Program-made: the position numbers and the translations under genes | The notes under the pieces: model-generated | What the model saw: only the letters and a program-made list of their open reading frames with translations | The model's database searches: none | What the model was told of the DNA's origin: nothing | Part shown: in pieces, positions 27,633-35,152 of the stretch | How the letters are laid out: every line of letters starts with the position of its first letter | How positions within the stretch are numbered: position 1 is the stretch's first letter | From: an uncultured Mycoplasmatota bacterium | Lineage (GTDB): Bacteria > Bacillota_I > Bacilli_A > RF39 > UBA660 | Assembly (NCBI GenBank): GCA_900543675.1 | Contig: UQRY01000001.1 | Span: 24,436 to 88,435 of the forward strand | Reading direction: 5' to 3' | Length of the DNA: 64,000 nt

Positions 27633-28540
27633 TTTAACATCGTTTCTACTTCTGTCGTGGAATTAGGCGTTACTTTTTCCTGACTCCATTCGCTCCACTC
27701 GCTCCATATCGTCTCTTTACAAACGTTGTAACAAGTTTGACAACACTGTCCTTGATCATTCATCGTATACCCACTTGGGCAAACACCAGTACTAGAAGTA
27801 ATACACTTACATAAATATGGATCACATTGAACTGTTTTAAAAGTAGCAGTTCGGTAACGATAATACGTTCTACCAACAATATCTTGAACAATAATGTTTC
27901 TTGATTTTTCTGTAAAGTTACCTGCTTTATCAAAGACAGAATAAACAAGCGTATATTGTCCTTCTTTTGAAGTATCAATCGTATCAGGAGTAACCGTATA
28001 ATCACTATTTAATCCAGAAAGATTATCTGATGCCTGGACACCATTACGAACAGAAAAATTTGATCCCATTTGAACAGTAGTCGATGATTCAAAATCAATC
28101 GTTGGAGGCTCTTTATCAATATTAGAAACCGAAATCACATTTTCCTTGCTCTCACGTCCATTGATATCTTTAACCTTAACCAAAAAAGTACCATTACGAT
28201 TAACTGTCAATTGATTACTTTCTTGCCATCTTCCTTCATACAAATCAATACCTTCTACTCCTTCTTCACCATCTTGTAACTGACAATCTGTACATTCAAA
28301 ATAATAAGAAGAAACTTTACTATCATCTGTCTCAACGGTTAAAACAACTTCCTTACTCGTCCAATCTTCAGTAGATAAAACTACATTAGGAAAATCAATT
28401 AAAGGACGACTGTCTAAATAAAAATATAACCCGACACCTAAACCTATAATACCTAGACAACAAACACCGATAACGATATATAGAATTTGTTTTTGTTTTT
28501 TATTAGAAACTCGCTTTAAAATTTGCTCGTCATTATACAT
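27629..28540 (-). CDS. Membrane-anchored Ig-like surface protein with Cys-rich and WSEWSEW C-terminus
   Basis: This is a 303-residue protein. A cytoplasmic Lys-rich segment is followed by one transmembrane helix (about residues 19-42), so the rest is outside. The middle contains Ig-like modules (V-K-V-K-D-I-N-G-R-E then D-K-E-P-P-T-I-D and Y-S-V-F-D-K-A-G-N), typical of Big_3/HYR-like bacterial domains. The last 80 residues or so hold nine Cys in a compact cluster and then W-S-E-W-S-E-W-S, which resembles the Trp ladder of thrombospondin type-1 repeats. The start is ATG 28540 with CGGAG nine to ten nucleotides upstream. Ligand unknown; an adhesin or matrix-binding role is possible. Confidence 0.8.
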   Translation of the reverse strand: MYNDEQILKRVSNKKQKQILYIVIGVCCLGIIGLGVGLYFYLDSRPLIDFPNVVLSTEDWTSKEVVLTVETDDSKVSSYYFECTDCQLQDGEEGVEGIDLYEGRWQESNQLTVNRNGTFLVKVKDINGRESKENVISVSNIDKEPPTIDFESSTTVQMGSNFSVRNGVQASDNLSGLNSDYTVTPDTIDTSKEGQYTLVYSVFDKAGNFTEKSRNIIVQDIVGRTYYRYRTATFKTVQCDPYLCKCITSSTGVCPSGYTMNDQGQCCQTCYNVCKETIWSEWSEWSQEKVTPNSTTEVETMLK

Positions 28541-28605
28541 AAAATCACGCTCCGTATAGGATAAATATATCACAGAATAGAAAAAAAGTATAGAAAAAGA
28601 AGAGA

Positions 28606-30159
28606 CTACCTTGCCTCTTCTTGAGCTCGAACTTCTCGAATAACTGTAACCTTAATCGTACCAGGATACTGCATCGTACTTTCGATTCTTTCTTTGATAT
28701 CTCGTGCTACACGATGAGCAGTTAAATCATCAACTTCTTCTGGTTTTACCGCAACTCTAAGTTCACGTCCAGCTTGAACTGCATACGTTTTTTCAACACC
28801 AGGAATATCGTTACCGATTTTCTCCAATTGTTCTAAACGTTTAATATAGTTTTCTAAAGAATCATTTCTAGCTCCTGGACGAGATGCCGATAAACTATCT
28901 GCAATCGCAACAATTACGGAAATAATAGACGTTGGTTCTGTATCACCATGATGAGAAGCGATCGCATTCACAACAATGGAATTCTCGTGGAATTTCTTAG
29001 CTAAATCAACACCGATTTCTACATGACTACCTTCTACTTCATGATCGATGGCTTTACCAATATCATGTAATAAACCAGCTCGTTTAGCCAAAGTCACATT
29101 TTCTCCCAACTCTCCCGCTAAAACTCCTGATAAATGAGCAACTTCGATCGAATGCTGTAAAGCATTTTGTCCATAACTTGTTCTAAATTCTAGCTTTCCA
29201 AGGATCTCTACTAACTCTGGATCCATTTTGGTAATCCCAAGTTCAAATAAAGCATTATTTCCATATTCAATAATCTTATTACGCATATCTTTGCATACTT
29301 TGTCGTATAACTCTTCAATCCTAGTTGGATGAATTCTACCATCTTTTAATAATGTCTCTAAAGTAACACGGGCAATTTCTCTTCTTAGTGGATCAAAACT
29401 AGATAACACGACAGCTTCAGGCGTATCATCGATAATTAGATCTACTCCAGTAATTGCTTCAATCGTTCGAATATTTCTTCCTTCGCGACCAATAATACGA
29501 CCCTTTAAGTCATCATTCGGTAAGTTAACTACCGTTACTGTCTGTTCATTAGCTACATCTGATGCAAATTTCTGCATTGAACTAACTAACATTTCTTTTG
29601 CTTTACGATCAACTTCTAACTTTGCTTCATTCTCTGACTCTTTGATATAGGCCGTAATTTCTTTCGTCATCGCTTCACGAACTTTAGCCATTACCATTTC
29701 GCTAGCCTTATCTTTACTAATTCCTGATATCTCGTGTAACAAATCTAGTTGTTGTTGTTTTATTTCTTCCACTTTCACCTGTTCGTCTTGGATTTCTTTT
29801 TGTTTATCAAACAACTTGTTTTCACGTTCGTCTAAAGTAGACTCCCTCTTTTGATAAAGTTCGTCTCTTTTATCCATATTTTTTTCACGCTGAATCAAGC
29901 GTTCTTCCGAATCTTTTAACTCCGCTTTCTTCTCTTTCAACTCTTTTTCATAATCCAATTTTAATTTATGAATTTCTTCTTTCGTCTCTAAGATAGATTC
30001 ACGTTTAGCTTTCTCTGCTTCTTTTTTTGCTTTTGTAAGTAATTCTTCTATCCGTTTAGAAGTATTATTTTCTCGAAAATAATTAACAATTACACATAAA
30101 ATAAACCCTAAAATTAATCCAACAACCATAGGTAAAATGGAGAGTATTATTGGGTCCAT
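28606..30159 (-). CDS. rny: Ribonuclease Y
   Basis: This is a 517-residue membrane-anchored endoribonuclease that starts decay of many mRNAs. The layout is complete: N-terminal transmembrane helix (about residues 5-26), a long Lys/Glu coiled coil to about 200, a KH domain with [14 protein letters not shown], and an HD domain with [12 protein letters not shown] and the later S-H-H-G-D. GGAGGTGTGGTC precedes ATG 30159; an in-frame GTG at 30165 falls inside the Shine-Dalgarno. recA is upstream on the same strand, as in B. subtilis, but rny has its own promoter at 30214-30242. Confidence 0.96.
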   Translation of the reverse strand: MDPIILSILPMVVGLILGFILCVIVNYFRENNTSKRIEELLTKAKKEAEKAKRESILETKEEIHKLKLDYEKELKEKKAELKDSEERLIQREKNMDKRDELYQKRESTLDERENKLFDKQKEIQDEQVKVEEIKQQQLDLLHEISGISKDKASEMVMAKVREAMTKEITAYIKESENEAKLEVDRKAKEMLVSSMQKFASDVANEQTVTVVNLPNDDLKGRIIGREGRNIRTIEAITGVDLIIDDTPEAVVLSSFDPLRREIARVTLETLLKDGRIHPTRIEELYDKVCKDMRNKIIEYGNNALFELGITKMDPELVEILGKLEFRTSYGQNALQHSIEVAHLSGVLAGELGENVTLAKRAGLLHDIGKAIDHEVEGSHVEIGVDLAKKFHENSIVVNAIASHHGDTEPTSIISVIVAIADSLSASRPGARNDSLENYIKRLEQLEKIGNDIPGVEKTYAVQAGRELRVAVKPEEVDDLTAHRVARDIKERIESTMQYPGTIKVTVIREVRAQEEAR

Positions 30160-30213
30160 GACCACACCTCCATTTCTGTATGTACAATTTATAAAATCAT
30201 AACATCTATCTCT

Positions 30214-30242
30214 ATTGTAAAATTAATAGAAAAATAAGTCAA
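30214..30242 (-). promoter_or_regulatory. Sigma-A-type promoter of rny
   Basis: On the minus strand TTGACT, a 17-nt spacer and TACAAT form a near-consensus promoter about 55 nt upstream of the rny start codon. Confidence 0.75.
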
Positions 30243-30305
30243 GAATTTATCCGAGCTAGTTCAAGATTTTAAAAATTGTTCTTATAAAAGGGAAAGAAAA
30301 AAGAA

Positions 30306-30338
30306 AAAAGAATATTTTAAATATAATATTCTTTTTTT
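30306..30338. terminator. AT-rich hairpin with T-runs between recA and rny
   Basis: AAAGAATATT pairs with AATATTCTTT around 8 nt, with T-runs on the plus side and an A-run on the other, so it could end read-through from recA. It is part of a 370-nt gap that also has the AATATTGACA/TGTCAAATATT inverted repeat at about 30402-30448. I see no gene in this gap. Confidence 0.55.
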
Positions 30339-30511
30339 GACTACTTATCTCAAAAGTTTATCTTCGTAGTTAAGGGCAAATACTTTACACTAATAAACTA
30401 AGAATATTGACAGCTTAAAAAGACAGATTAGATGTCAAATATTGTCGAATACTAATATAAGTCTATACTTAAAAATCAAGGACCAACCATGAATATATTC
30501 CTTTAAAATAA

Positions 30512-30538
30512 AGAAAAAACAGTTAGCTATTTTCTAAC
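30512..30538 (-). terminator. Terminator at the recA stop codon
   Basis: On the minus strand GTTAG pairs with CTAAC around AAAATAG and is followed by TGTTTTTTC. The stem starts within the recA stop codon, so the stem is short and of moderate strength. Confidence 0.55.
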
Positions 30539-31550
30539 CATTTTTCTTTTCTGACTGACTAATTCCATAATATTCACGAATTTGTTTTTCAATATCATCA
30601 GCAATGTTCGTATGCTCTTTTAAAAATAACTTGACATTTTCTTTACCTTGGCCCAACTTTTCCCCATGATAAGCATACCAAGCACCACTTTTTTCTAATA
30701 TATTCGCATCTGTCGCTAAATCGATCAATTCTCCTTCATGAGAAACACCTTCGCCATACATGATATCCACAACTGCACTTTTAAATGGTGGTGCAACTTT
30801 GTTTTTCACTACTTTAACTGTAGTTCGATTACCAACAATACCATCGCCTATTTTTAACGCTTCATTACGACGAACTTCCAAACGAATAGAGGCATAGAAT
30901 TTTAAAGCTCTACCACCTGGTGTTGTCTCCGGATTACCAAACATAACCCCAACTTTTTCTCGTAATTGATTGATAAATATAGCGGTTGTTTTGGTCTTAC
31001 TGATCGTACCAGAAAGTTTACGAAGAGCCTGACTCATTAGTCTTGCTTGTAAACCCACATGAGAATCTCCCATGTCCCCATCAATCTCTGCCTGAGGCAC
31101 TAGCGCAGCAACAGAATCAATGACAACAATATTCACTGCCTCACTTCGTACTAACGCTTCACAAATCTCCAAAGCTTGTTCTCCCGTATCCGGCTGAGCA
31201 AGTAACAACTCATTGATATCTACACCTAAGTTCTTAGCATAAACAGGATCTAAAGCATGTTCAGCATCGATAAAAGCCGCTCTTCCACCCCGTTTTTGAA
31301 CTTGGGCAATCGCATGTAAGGCAAATGTTGTTTTACCACTAGATTCGGGACCATAAATTTCAATAATTCTTCCCTTAGGATATCCACCTACCCCCAAAGC
31401 AATATCTAAAGTCAAACTACCGCTTGGAGTTACATCTAATTCCATATGCTTGTTTTCCCCAAGGCGCATAATGGAACCCTTACCAAATTGTTTCTCAATA
31501 TCACTTAGAACTTTCTCTAATGCAATATCTTTAGCATCATTTTTACTCAT
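30534..31550 (-). CDS. recA: Recombinase RecA
   Basis: This is a 338-residue RecA that forms the ATP-dependent strand-exchange filament and stimulates LexA autocleavage. Walker A is GPESSGKTT. The F-I-D-A-E-H-A-L-D segment, Walker [10 protein letters not shown] and the loop region [14 protein letters not shown] are all standard. Length is normal and the C-terminal acidic tail is short. GGAGGGTTTT precedes the ATG. It is in the conserved order rodZ-pgsA-recA-rny, but cinA, which lies between pgsA and recA in B. subtilis, is absent. I saw no clear LexA operator upstream. Confidence 0.98.
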   Translation of the reverse strand: MSKNDAKDIALEKVLSDIEKQFGKGSIMRLGENKHMELDVTPSGSLTLDIALGVGGYPKGRIIEIYGPESSGKTTFALHAIAQVQKRGGRAAFIDAEHALDPVYAKNLGVDINELLLAQPDTGEQALEICEALVRSEAVNIVVIDSVAALVPQAEIDGDMGDSHVGLQARLMSQALRKLSGTISKTKTTAIFINQLREKVGVMFGNPETTPGGRALKFYASIRLEVRRNEALKIGDGIVGNRTTVKVVKNKVAPPFKSAVVDIMYGEGVSHEGELIDLATDANILEKSGAWYAYHGEKLGQGKENVKLFLKEHTNIADDIEKQIREYYGISQSEKKNG

Positions 31551-31648
31551 AAAACCCTCCTATGTTTGGCATATATACACATCATATCGCATTTTTTGAA
31601 AAAAAGCAATACTTTTATCAAACAAATGTTTTATATTGAAAAAGTAAA

Positions 31649-31681
31649 CAAAAAAAGAGAAATTGAACTAACCAATTTCCC
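31649..31681 (-). terminator. Terminator of the rodZ-pgsA operon
   Basis: On the minus strand GAAATTG pairs with CAATTTC around GTTAGTT and is followed by TCTTTTTTT. Confidence 0.85.
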
Positions 31682-31695
31682 TTTTTCTTCCCTTT

Positions 31696-32283
31696 TTACT
31701 TTTCAAATATAATTTTCTTATTTAATGAATAATACTGTACCATTGAAATCAATGACATTAACGTTGCAAAATAGATTAAGAATAAATCTACTCTAATATT
31801 AATTAACTCAAATGGCATATTACTAAAGAATAATAATACCATACCTGTCATTAAACTAGCTGTTTTAATTTTTCCAGATTTAATAGCAGCCACTACTTTT
31901 CCTTTAGATGCAGCTTCCATCTTGATCGTATTAACGACAATATCACGTGCAACAACGATAACAGGTACAATTGGACTAATTAATCCTTCAGCAGAAAAAA
32001 TAATTAAAACAGGATTAACTAACATCTTATCCGCAATGGCGTCTAACATTTTACCAGTATCGGTTACTTGATTATTCCGTCTAGCAAGATAACCATCTAA
32101 AAAATCAGTAAAGCTAGCAATTAAGAAAATTACTCCGGCAATAATATAGCGTAAATCCATATCAATTGTCGTACGAATGACTGGAATGGAAATACCGACC
32201 GCTTCAAATGGAAACATCAATAGTACCATAACAACAATAGCCAATATAATTCTAAGTACGGTCAACTTTGTAGGTAAATTCAT
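31696..32283 (-). CDS. pgsA: CDP-diacylglycerol-glycerol-3-phosphate 3-phosphatidyltransferase
   Basis: This is a 195-residue integral membrane enzyme that makes phosphatidylglycerol phosphate, the committed step of PG and cardiolipin synthesis. The CDP-alcohol phosphotransferase signature D-x2-D-G-x2-A-R-x8-G-x3-D-x3-D is complete: DFLDGYLARR, then G-K-M-L-D-A-I-A-D. Several hydrophobic helices match the family. The ATG overlaps the rodZ-like stop as ATGA, and GAGGTGTATATT in the rodZ-like coding end is the ribosome binding site, so the two are coupled. Confidence 0.96.
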   Translation of the reverse strand: MNLPTKLTVLRIILAIVVMVLLMFPFEAVGISIPVIRTTIDMDLRYIIAGVIFLIASFTDFLDGYLARRNNQVTDTGKMLDAIADKMLVNPVLIIFSAEGLISPIVPVIVVARDIVVNTIKMEAASKGKVVAAIKSGKIKTASLMTGMVLLFFSNMPFELINIRVDLFLIYFATLMSLISMVQYYSLNKKIIFEK

Positions 32284-32774
32284 AATATATACACCTCTTC
32301 TTTACTACCCATCAATTCACTAGTTATAGCTTCTTCCTTATCCATGAATTGAATGATTACAAATACGACAATCAAAAGGAAAAATAAAAGAGAAAGTCCG
32401 ATAATAATCGGTTTTAAATTCCAATTTTTTTTACTTTTAATCCGCGTATAAGGAGAGGCAATCTTATCTTTTTCCTCTTCTTGTGGAGCCTTAGCTACCC
32501 TTGCTTCGATAATATCTGTAAGTGAAATTTTAGAAGTATGTTCAAACATAAAATCATTGAACTCTTCCATTACTTGTTCAATTTCAACACCCAAATATTT
32601 TGCATAATCTCTCACCAATTCTCGCAAGGTAAAGACATCTTTAAAAGCCCTAACGTTGCCTTCTTCTATATTTTCCAGTTGTAATACAGACAGATTTAAA
32701 TCCTCACTAGCTTCTTCTAGACTGACCCCATTATGAATCCTAGAATTCTTAAGAAACTCACCTATCTCCTTCAC
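32280..32774 (-). CDS. rodZ: RodZ-like membrane-anchored HTH protein, short form
   Basis: This is a 164-residue protein. An N-terminal HTH_25 domain (I-G-E-F-L-K-N-S-R, then S-L-E-E-A-S-E-D-L-N-L and L-E-N-I-E-E-G-N) is followed by a charged linker and one transmembrane helix (about residues 117-142). Only about 20 residues lie outside, so the large extracytoplasmic domain of RodZ is missing. RodZ binds MreB at the membrane and supports rod shape. The best start is GTG 32774, because GAGGTG lies 6 nt upstream; the frame extends to a GTG at 32783, but that codon is part of the ribosome binding site. Next to pgsA, as B. subtilis ymfM. Confidence 0.85.
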   Translation of the reverse strand: MKEIGEFLKNSRIHNGVSLEEASEDLNLSVLQLENIEEGNVRAFKDVFTLRELVRDYAKYLGVEIEQVMEEFNDFMFEHTSKISLTDIIEARVAKAPQEEEKDKIASPYTRIKSKKNWNLKPIIIGLSLLFFLLIVVFVIIQFMDKEEAITSELMGSKEEVYIL

Positions 32775-32805
32775 TGAATACACCTCAATCTATTAATAAT
32801 AATAC

Positions 32806-33149
32806 TTTATAAGCCATGTTCTGTACCTATTACTAGGTGGCAAACATTTATCTACTGATTTCTCAGTCCTCGATTTAGTTTTTATTCCCTCCTCGAAGCT
32901 CCCCTACCATTATTTGGGTTTCTCACTCGTGGGGTTTACCGCGTTTCACTCTTTTATTTCTAAAAGAAATCGTCACTGTGGCACTTTACAACTACTATAT
33001 TCTTATCTTACGACTTAGAATACCTCGTCGCCGTTAGTTTAATAAAACTACCCAAGGTTATTTTTTCCCTTGGCACGAACACGAAAAGCATTACAGCTTT
33101 TGTGAGCATGGACTTTCCTCTATTTCTTTTAAGAAACAGCGTTTGCCCA
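32806..33149 (-). ncRNA. rnpB: RNase P RNA (bacterial class B)
   Basis: The minus strand contains the universal 5' core GAGGAAAGTCCATGCTC (around 33101-33122) and the matching 3' core ACAGAACATGGCTTAT (around 32810-32825), about 340 nt apart. Internal conserved stretches are also present: GGGTAG near CCTTGG, GTGCCACAGTGACG, GAAACGCGGTAAACCCC and the GAGGAGGG region. This RNA is the catalytic part of RNase P, which trims tRNA 5' ends. It lies between gpsB and rodZ on the same strand; gpsB-rnpB adjacency is conserved in Bacilli. The exact ends are approximate. Confidence 0.95.
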
Positions 33150-33156
33150 AGTATTA

Positions 33157-33534
33157 TTATGCATCTTCTTCTTCGCTAGATTCGTCCTCTTGTGTTTCAT
33201 CAAGTACAGAAGAATTTCCTTTTCCATACACGATCTTTTCCAAGTTAGAAACTCTCCTGATAATATCGACATTCGTAATTTCTTTATCTTCAGATTTTGC
33301 GATATCGATACTCATCTTCACATTACGAAGTTCTTGCTTCAAATTCATGATTTCACGCATTAACTCTTCTTTTTCTTTTTCAAGAGCCTTAATGATTTCA
33401 AAGAACTGTTCATAATCCCCAATAATCACATCTAAAAAGGCATCTACTTCTTTTAATCGATAGCCTCTAGTGTCAATTTTAAACTCTTTTTCTAAGATAT
33501 CTTGGGGTGTTAATGAGATTTTACTTTGTACCAT
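33157..33534 (-). CDS. gpsB: GpsB/DivIVA-family cell-cycle protein
   Basis: This is a 125-residue coiled-coil protein. The N-terminal membrane-binding lobe reads F-K-I-D-T-R-G-Y-R-L-K-E-V-D-A-F-L-D, diagnostic of DivIVA/GpsB. It continues as a long coiled coil (about residues 35-95) and an acidic Glu/Asp tail. GpsB moves penicillin-binding proteins between side wall and septum, and the bifunctional PBP gene is only 2 kb away. ATG 33534 with GGGTGAT upstream is the start. Context (next to rnpB, near recU-ponA) fits GpsB better than DivIVA. Confidence 0.9.
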   Translation of the reverse strand: MVQSKISLTPQDILEKEFKIDTRGYRLKEVDAFLDVIIGDYEQFFEIIKALEKEKEELMREIMNLKQELRNVKMSIDIAKSEDKEITNVDIIRRVSNLEKIVYGKGNSSVLDETQEDESSEEEDA

Positions 33535-33575
33535 ACACTTATCACCCAATCCCTTACGTTTCTATTATCACAGAT

Positions 33576-34301
33576 TTAAGGTAAAAAGTCAATGCAAAAC
33601 CTTGCCATATGAGCAATAAAGCTATCCGCATAAAGCTTCGCAAATTCAAGTTCAGAAGGCTTAGTAATTGTCCAAACAAAAATAGGAATTTGTCTTTTTC
33701 TGAGTTTGGAAATAAAAGTTGACGTTAAGCCTTCAAAATCAACAGAAACAAAATCGACATTGAGTAATTGATCAACAATAAAAACAGAATGGACAATTGG
33801 ATAATAAAAAACACTCTGTAATTTCCGGTTACTACTAACCAATAACCCAGTCGGATAATTTGTTTTTTTCTTCCACCACCAAACAACGCGAATATCAAAA
33901 GACTGAATCATCACTTCACCTGAATAGTTTTTTAATAAATCATAAACTTTTCGAGATAATAACGCAAAATTTCTCCCTCTTTTAATCTCAATTAATAAAA
34001 GTACTTTTCCTTTTACCAAATCGAGGACTTCCTTTAGAGTAGGAATCTTTGCTGGAGAAGAAGATAATTTAAGTTTTCGTAACTCTTGAAAAGTAGTTTT
34101 TTCTACTTCTAAAGAAACTCCCGTCATAGAAAGAGTATTTTTATCATGAAAAACAACAACCTCTTCATCCAATGACAATTGAACATCCAACTCAATCGGA
34201 ATAGAGTTCTCTACACACTGATAAAAAGCAGGCAAACTATTTTCAGGATGAGTTTTATCCCAACAACCCCTATGCGCAATGATCAAATTCTGGTAATTCA
34301 T
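33576..34301 (-). CDS. Glycerophosphodiester phosphodiesterase
   Basis: This is a 241-residue cytoplasmic GDPD that hydrolyses glycerophosphodiesters to glycerol-3-phosphate and an alcohol. The catalytic residues are intact: A-H-R-G near the N-terminus, H-P-E-N-S, I-E-L-D-V, V-V-F-H-D and later I-E-I-K. The TIM-barrel ends with V-W-T-I-T. No signal peptide is present. GAGGAAGTAGAAC precedes the ATG. A 49-residue gene overlaps its start by 32 nt. It is a useful reference for the degenerate GDPD-like protein at 47407, which has the same layout but lacks these residues. Confidence 0.94.
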   Translation of the reverse strand: MNYQNLIIAHRGCWDKTHPENSLPAFYQCVENSIPIELDVQLSLDEEVVVFHDKNTLSMTGVSLEVEKTTFQELRKLKLSSSPAKIPTLKEVLDLVKGKVLLLIEIKRGRNFALLSRKVYDLLKNYSGEVMIQSFDIRVVWWWKKKTNYPTGLLVSSNRKLQSVFYYPIVHSVFIVDQLLNVDFVSVDFEGLTSTFISKLRKRQIPIFVWTITKPSELEFAKLYADSFIAHMARFCIDFLP

Positions 34302-34419
34302 GTTCTACTTCCTCATCTATACAACTATTCTTATACTTTCTAGTATAAGTGACTAACTTAATATAGTTCATTTTCTCTTCCATACGAGACAACACCTCTA
34401 TCACATCTAAATAATTCAT
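34270..34419 (-). CDS. Possible small protein upstream of the GDPD gene (49 aa)
   Basis: An open frame of 49 codons starts at ATG 34419 with GGTGATT close upstream and a TATAAT hexamer at 34430-34435. It ends inside the first codons of the GDPD gene (32 nt overlap). The product is charged and helical (M-N-Y-L-D-V-I-E-V-L then a Lys/Glu-rich middle), with no membrane segment. I recognise no family. The overlapping arrangement and the ribosome binding site suggest it is real and coupled to GDPD, but there is no independent evidence. Confidence 0.45.
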   Translation of the reverse strand: MNYLDVIEVLSRMEEKMNYIKLVTYTRKYKNSCIDEEVEHELPEFDHCA

Positions 34420-34570
34420 ATAATCACCAATTATACTGTACTACACTTTTTTAAAAGAAGAAATAAATTCGACAAAACTTCTAAAAATTTGCAGGTAAAC
34501 AAAAGAGTTTTTTTGCGATAAATATGGTAAATTTTTCTTATCTATAGTATAATAAACCATAGGTGAAAAA

Positions 34571-35152
34571 ATGAAGGTCCAAAACGAATTACAATTACTT
34601 TTAAATAATAAAAACATCCAATATGGAAATCGTGGTACCAGCCTAGAAAACGATATCAATTTATCTAATAAATATTATATAGATCAAAAACAAGCTTATA
34701 TCTACAAGAAACCAACTCCCATAAAGATCAGCAAAGTAGATTACCCAAGTAAACACAATCGAGTAAGCAAAGTCGTCATCAGGGAAGCCTACTTCGAATC
34801 TCCCTCAACGACAGACTATAATGGGATATATAAAGGAAAATATATCGATTTTGAAGCCAAAGAAACGCAAAATAAAAACGTATTTCCTTTAGAAAATATT
34901 CATAAACATCAAATTGAACACTTGAGAAACATTACATCTTGTGGAGGTATCGGTTTTCTAATCGTTAGATTCACCGCACATCAAAAAAACTTTCTTTTAC
35001 TCGCTAAAGACCTATTTTCTTATCTAGAAACATCAAGTCAAAAATCAATTCCTCTTAGCTATTTCGAAGAAAAGGGTTACTTAATAGAAGAAAGTTATCT
35101 ACCAAGATTACCTTATTTAAAAATCATAGATAAAATTATGGAGGTGTCATAA
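34571..35152 (+). CDS. recU: Holliday junction resolvase RecU
   Basis: This is a 193-residue RecU nuclease that cuts Holliday junctions in Bacilli. Signature parts are N-R-G-T-S-L-E near the N-terminus, S-T-T-D-Y-N-G-I-Y-K-G, D-F-E-A-K-E-T (catalytic Glu-x-Lys), H-Q-I-E-H-L and G-G-I-G-F-L-I-V-R-F. AGGTGAAAAA precedes the ATG. It is followed without a gap by the class A PBP gene (stop and ATG adjacent), the classical recU-ponA pair. A TATAAT at 34548-34553 probably serves as the -10 of the operon. Confidence 0.96.
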   Translation: MKVQNELQLLLNNKNIQYGNRGTSLENDINLSNKYYIDQKQAYIYKKPTPIKISKVDYPSKHNRVSKVVIREAYFESPSTTDYNGIYKGKYIDFEAKETQNKNVFPLENIHKHQIEHLRNITSCGGIGFLIVRFTAHQKNFLLLAKDLFSYLETSSQKSIPLSYFEEKGYLIEESYLPRLPYLKIIDKIMEVS

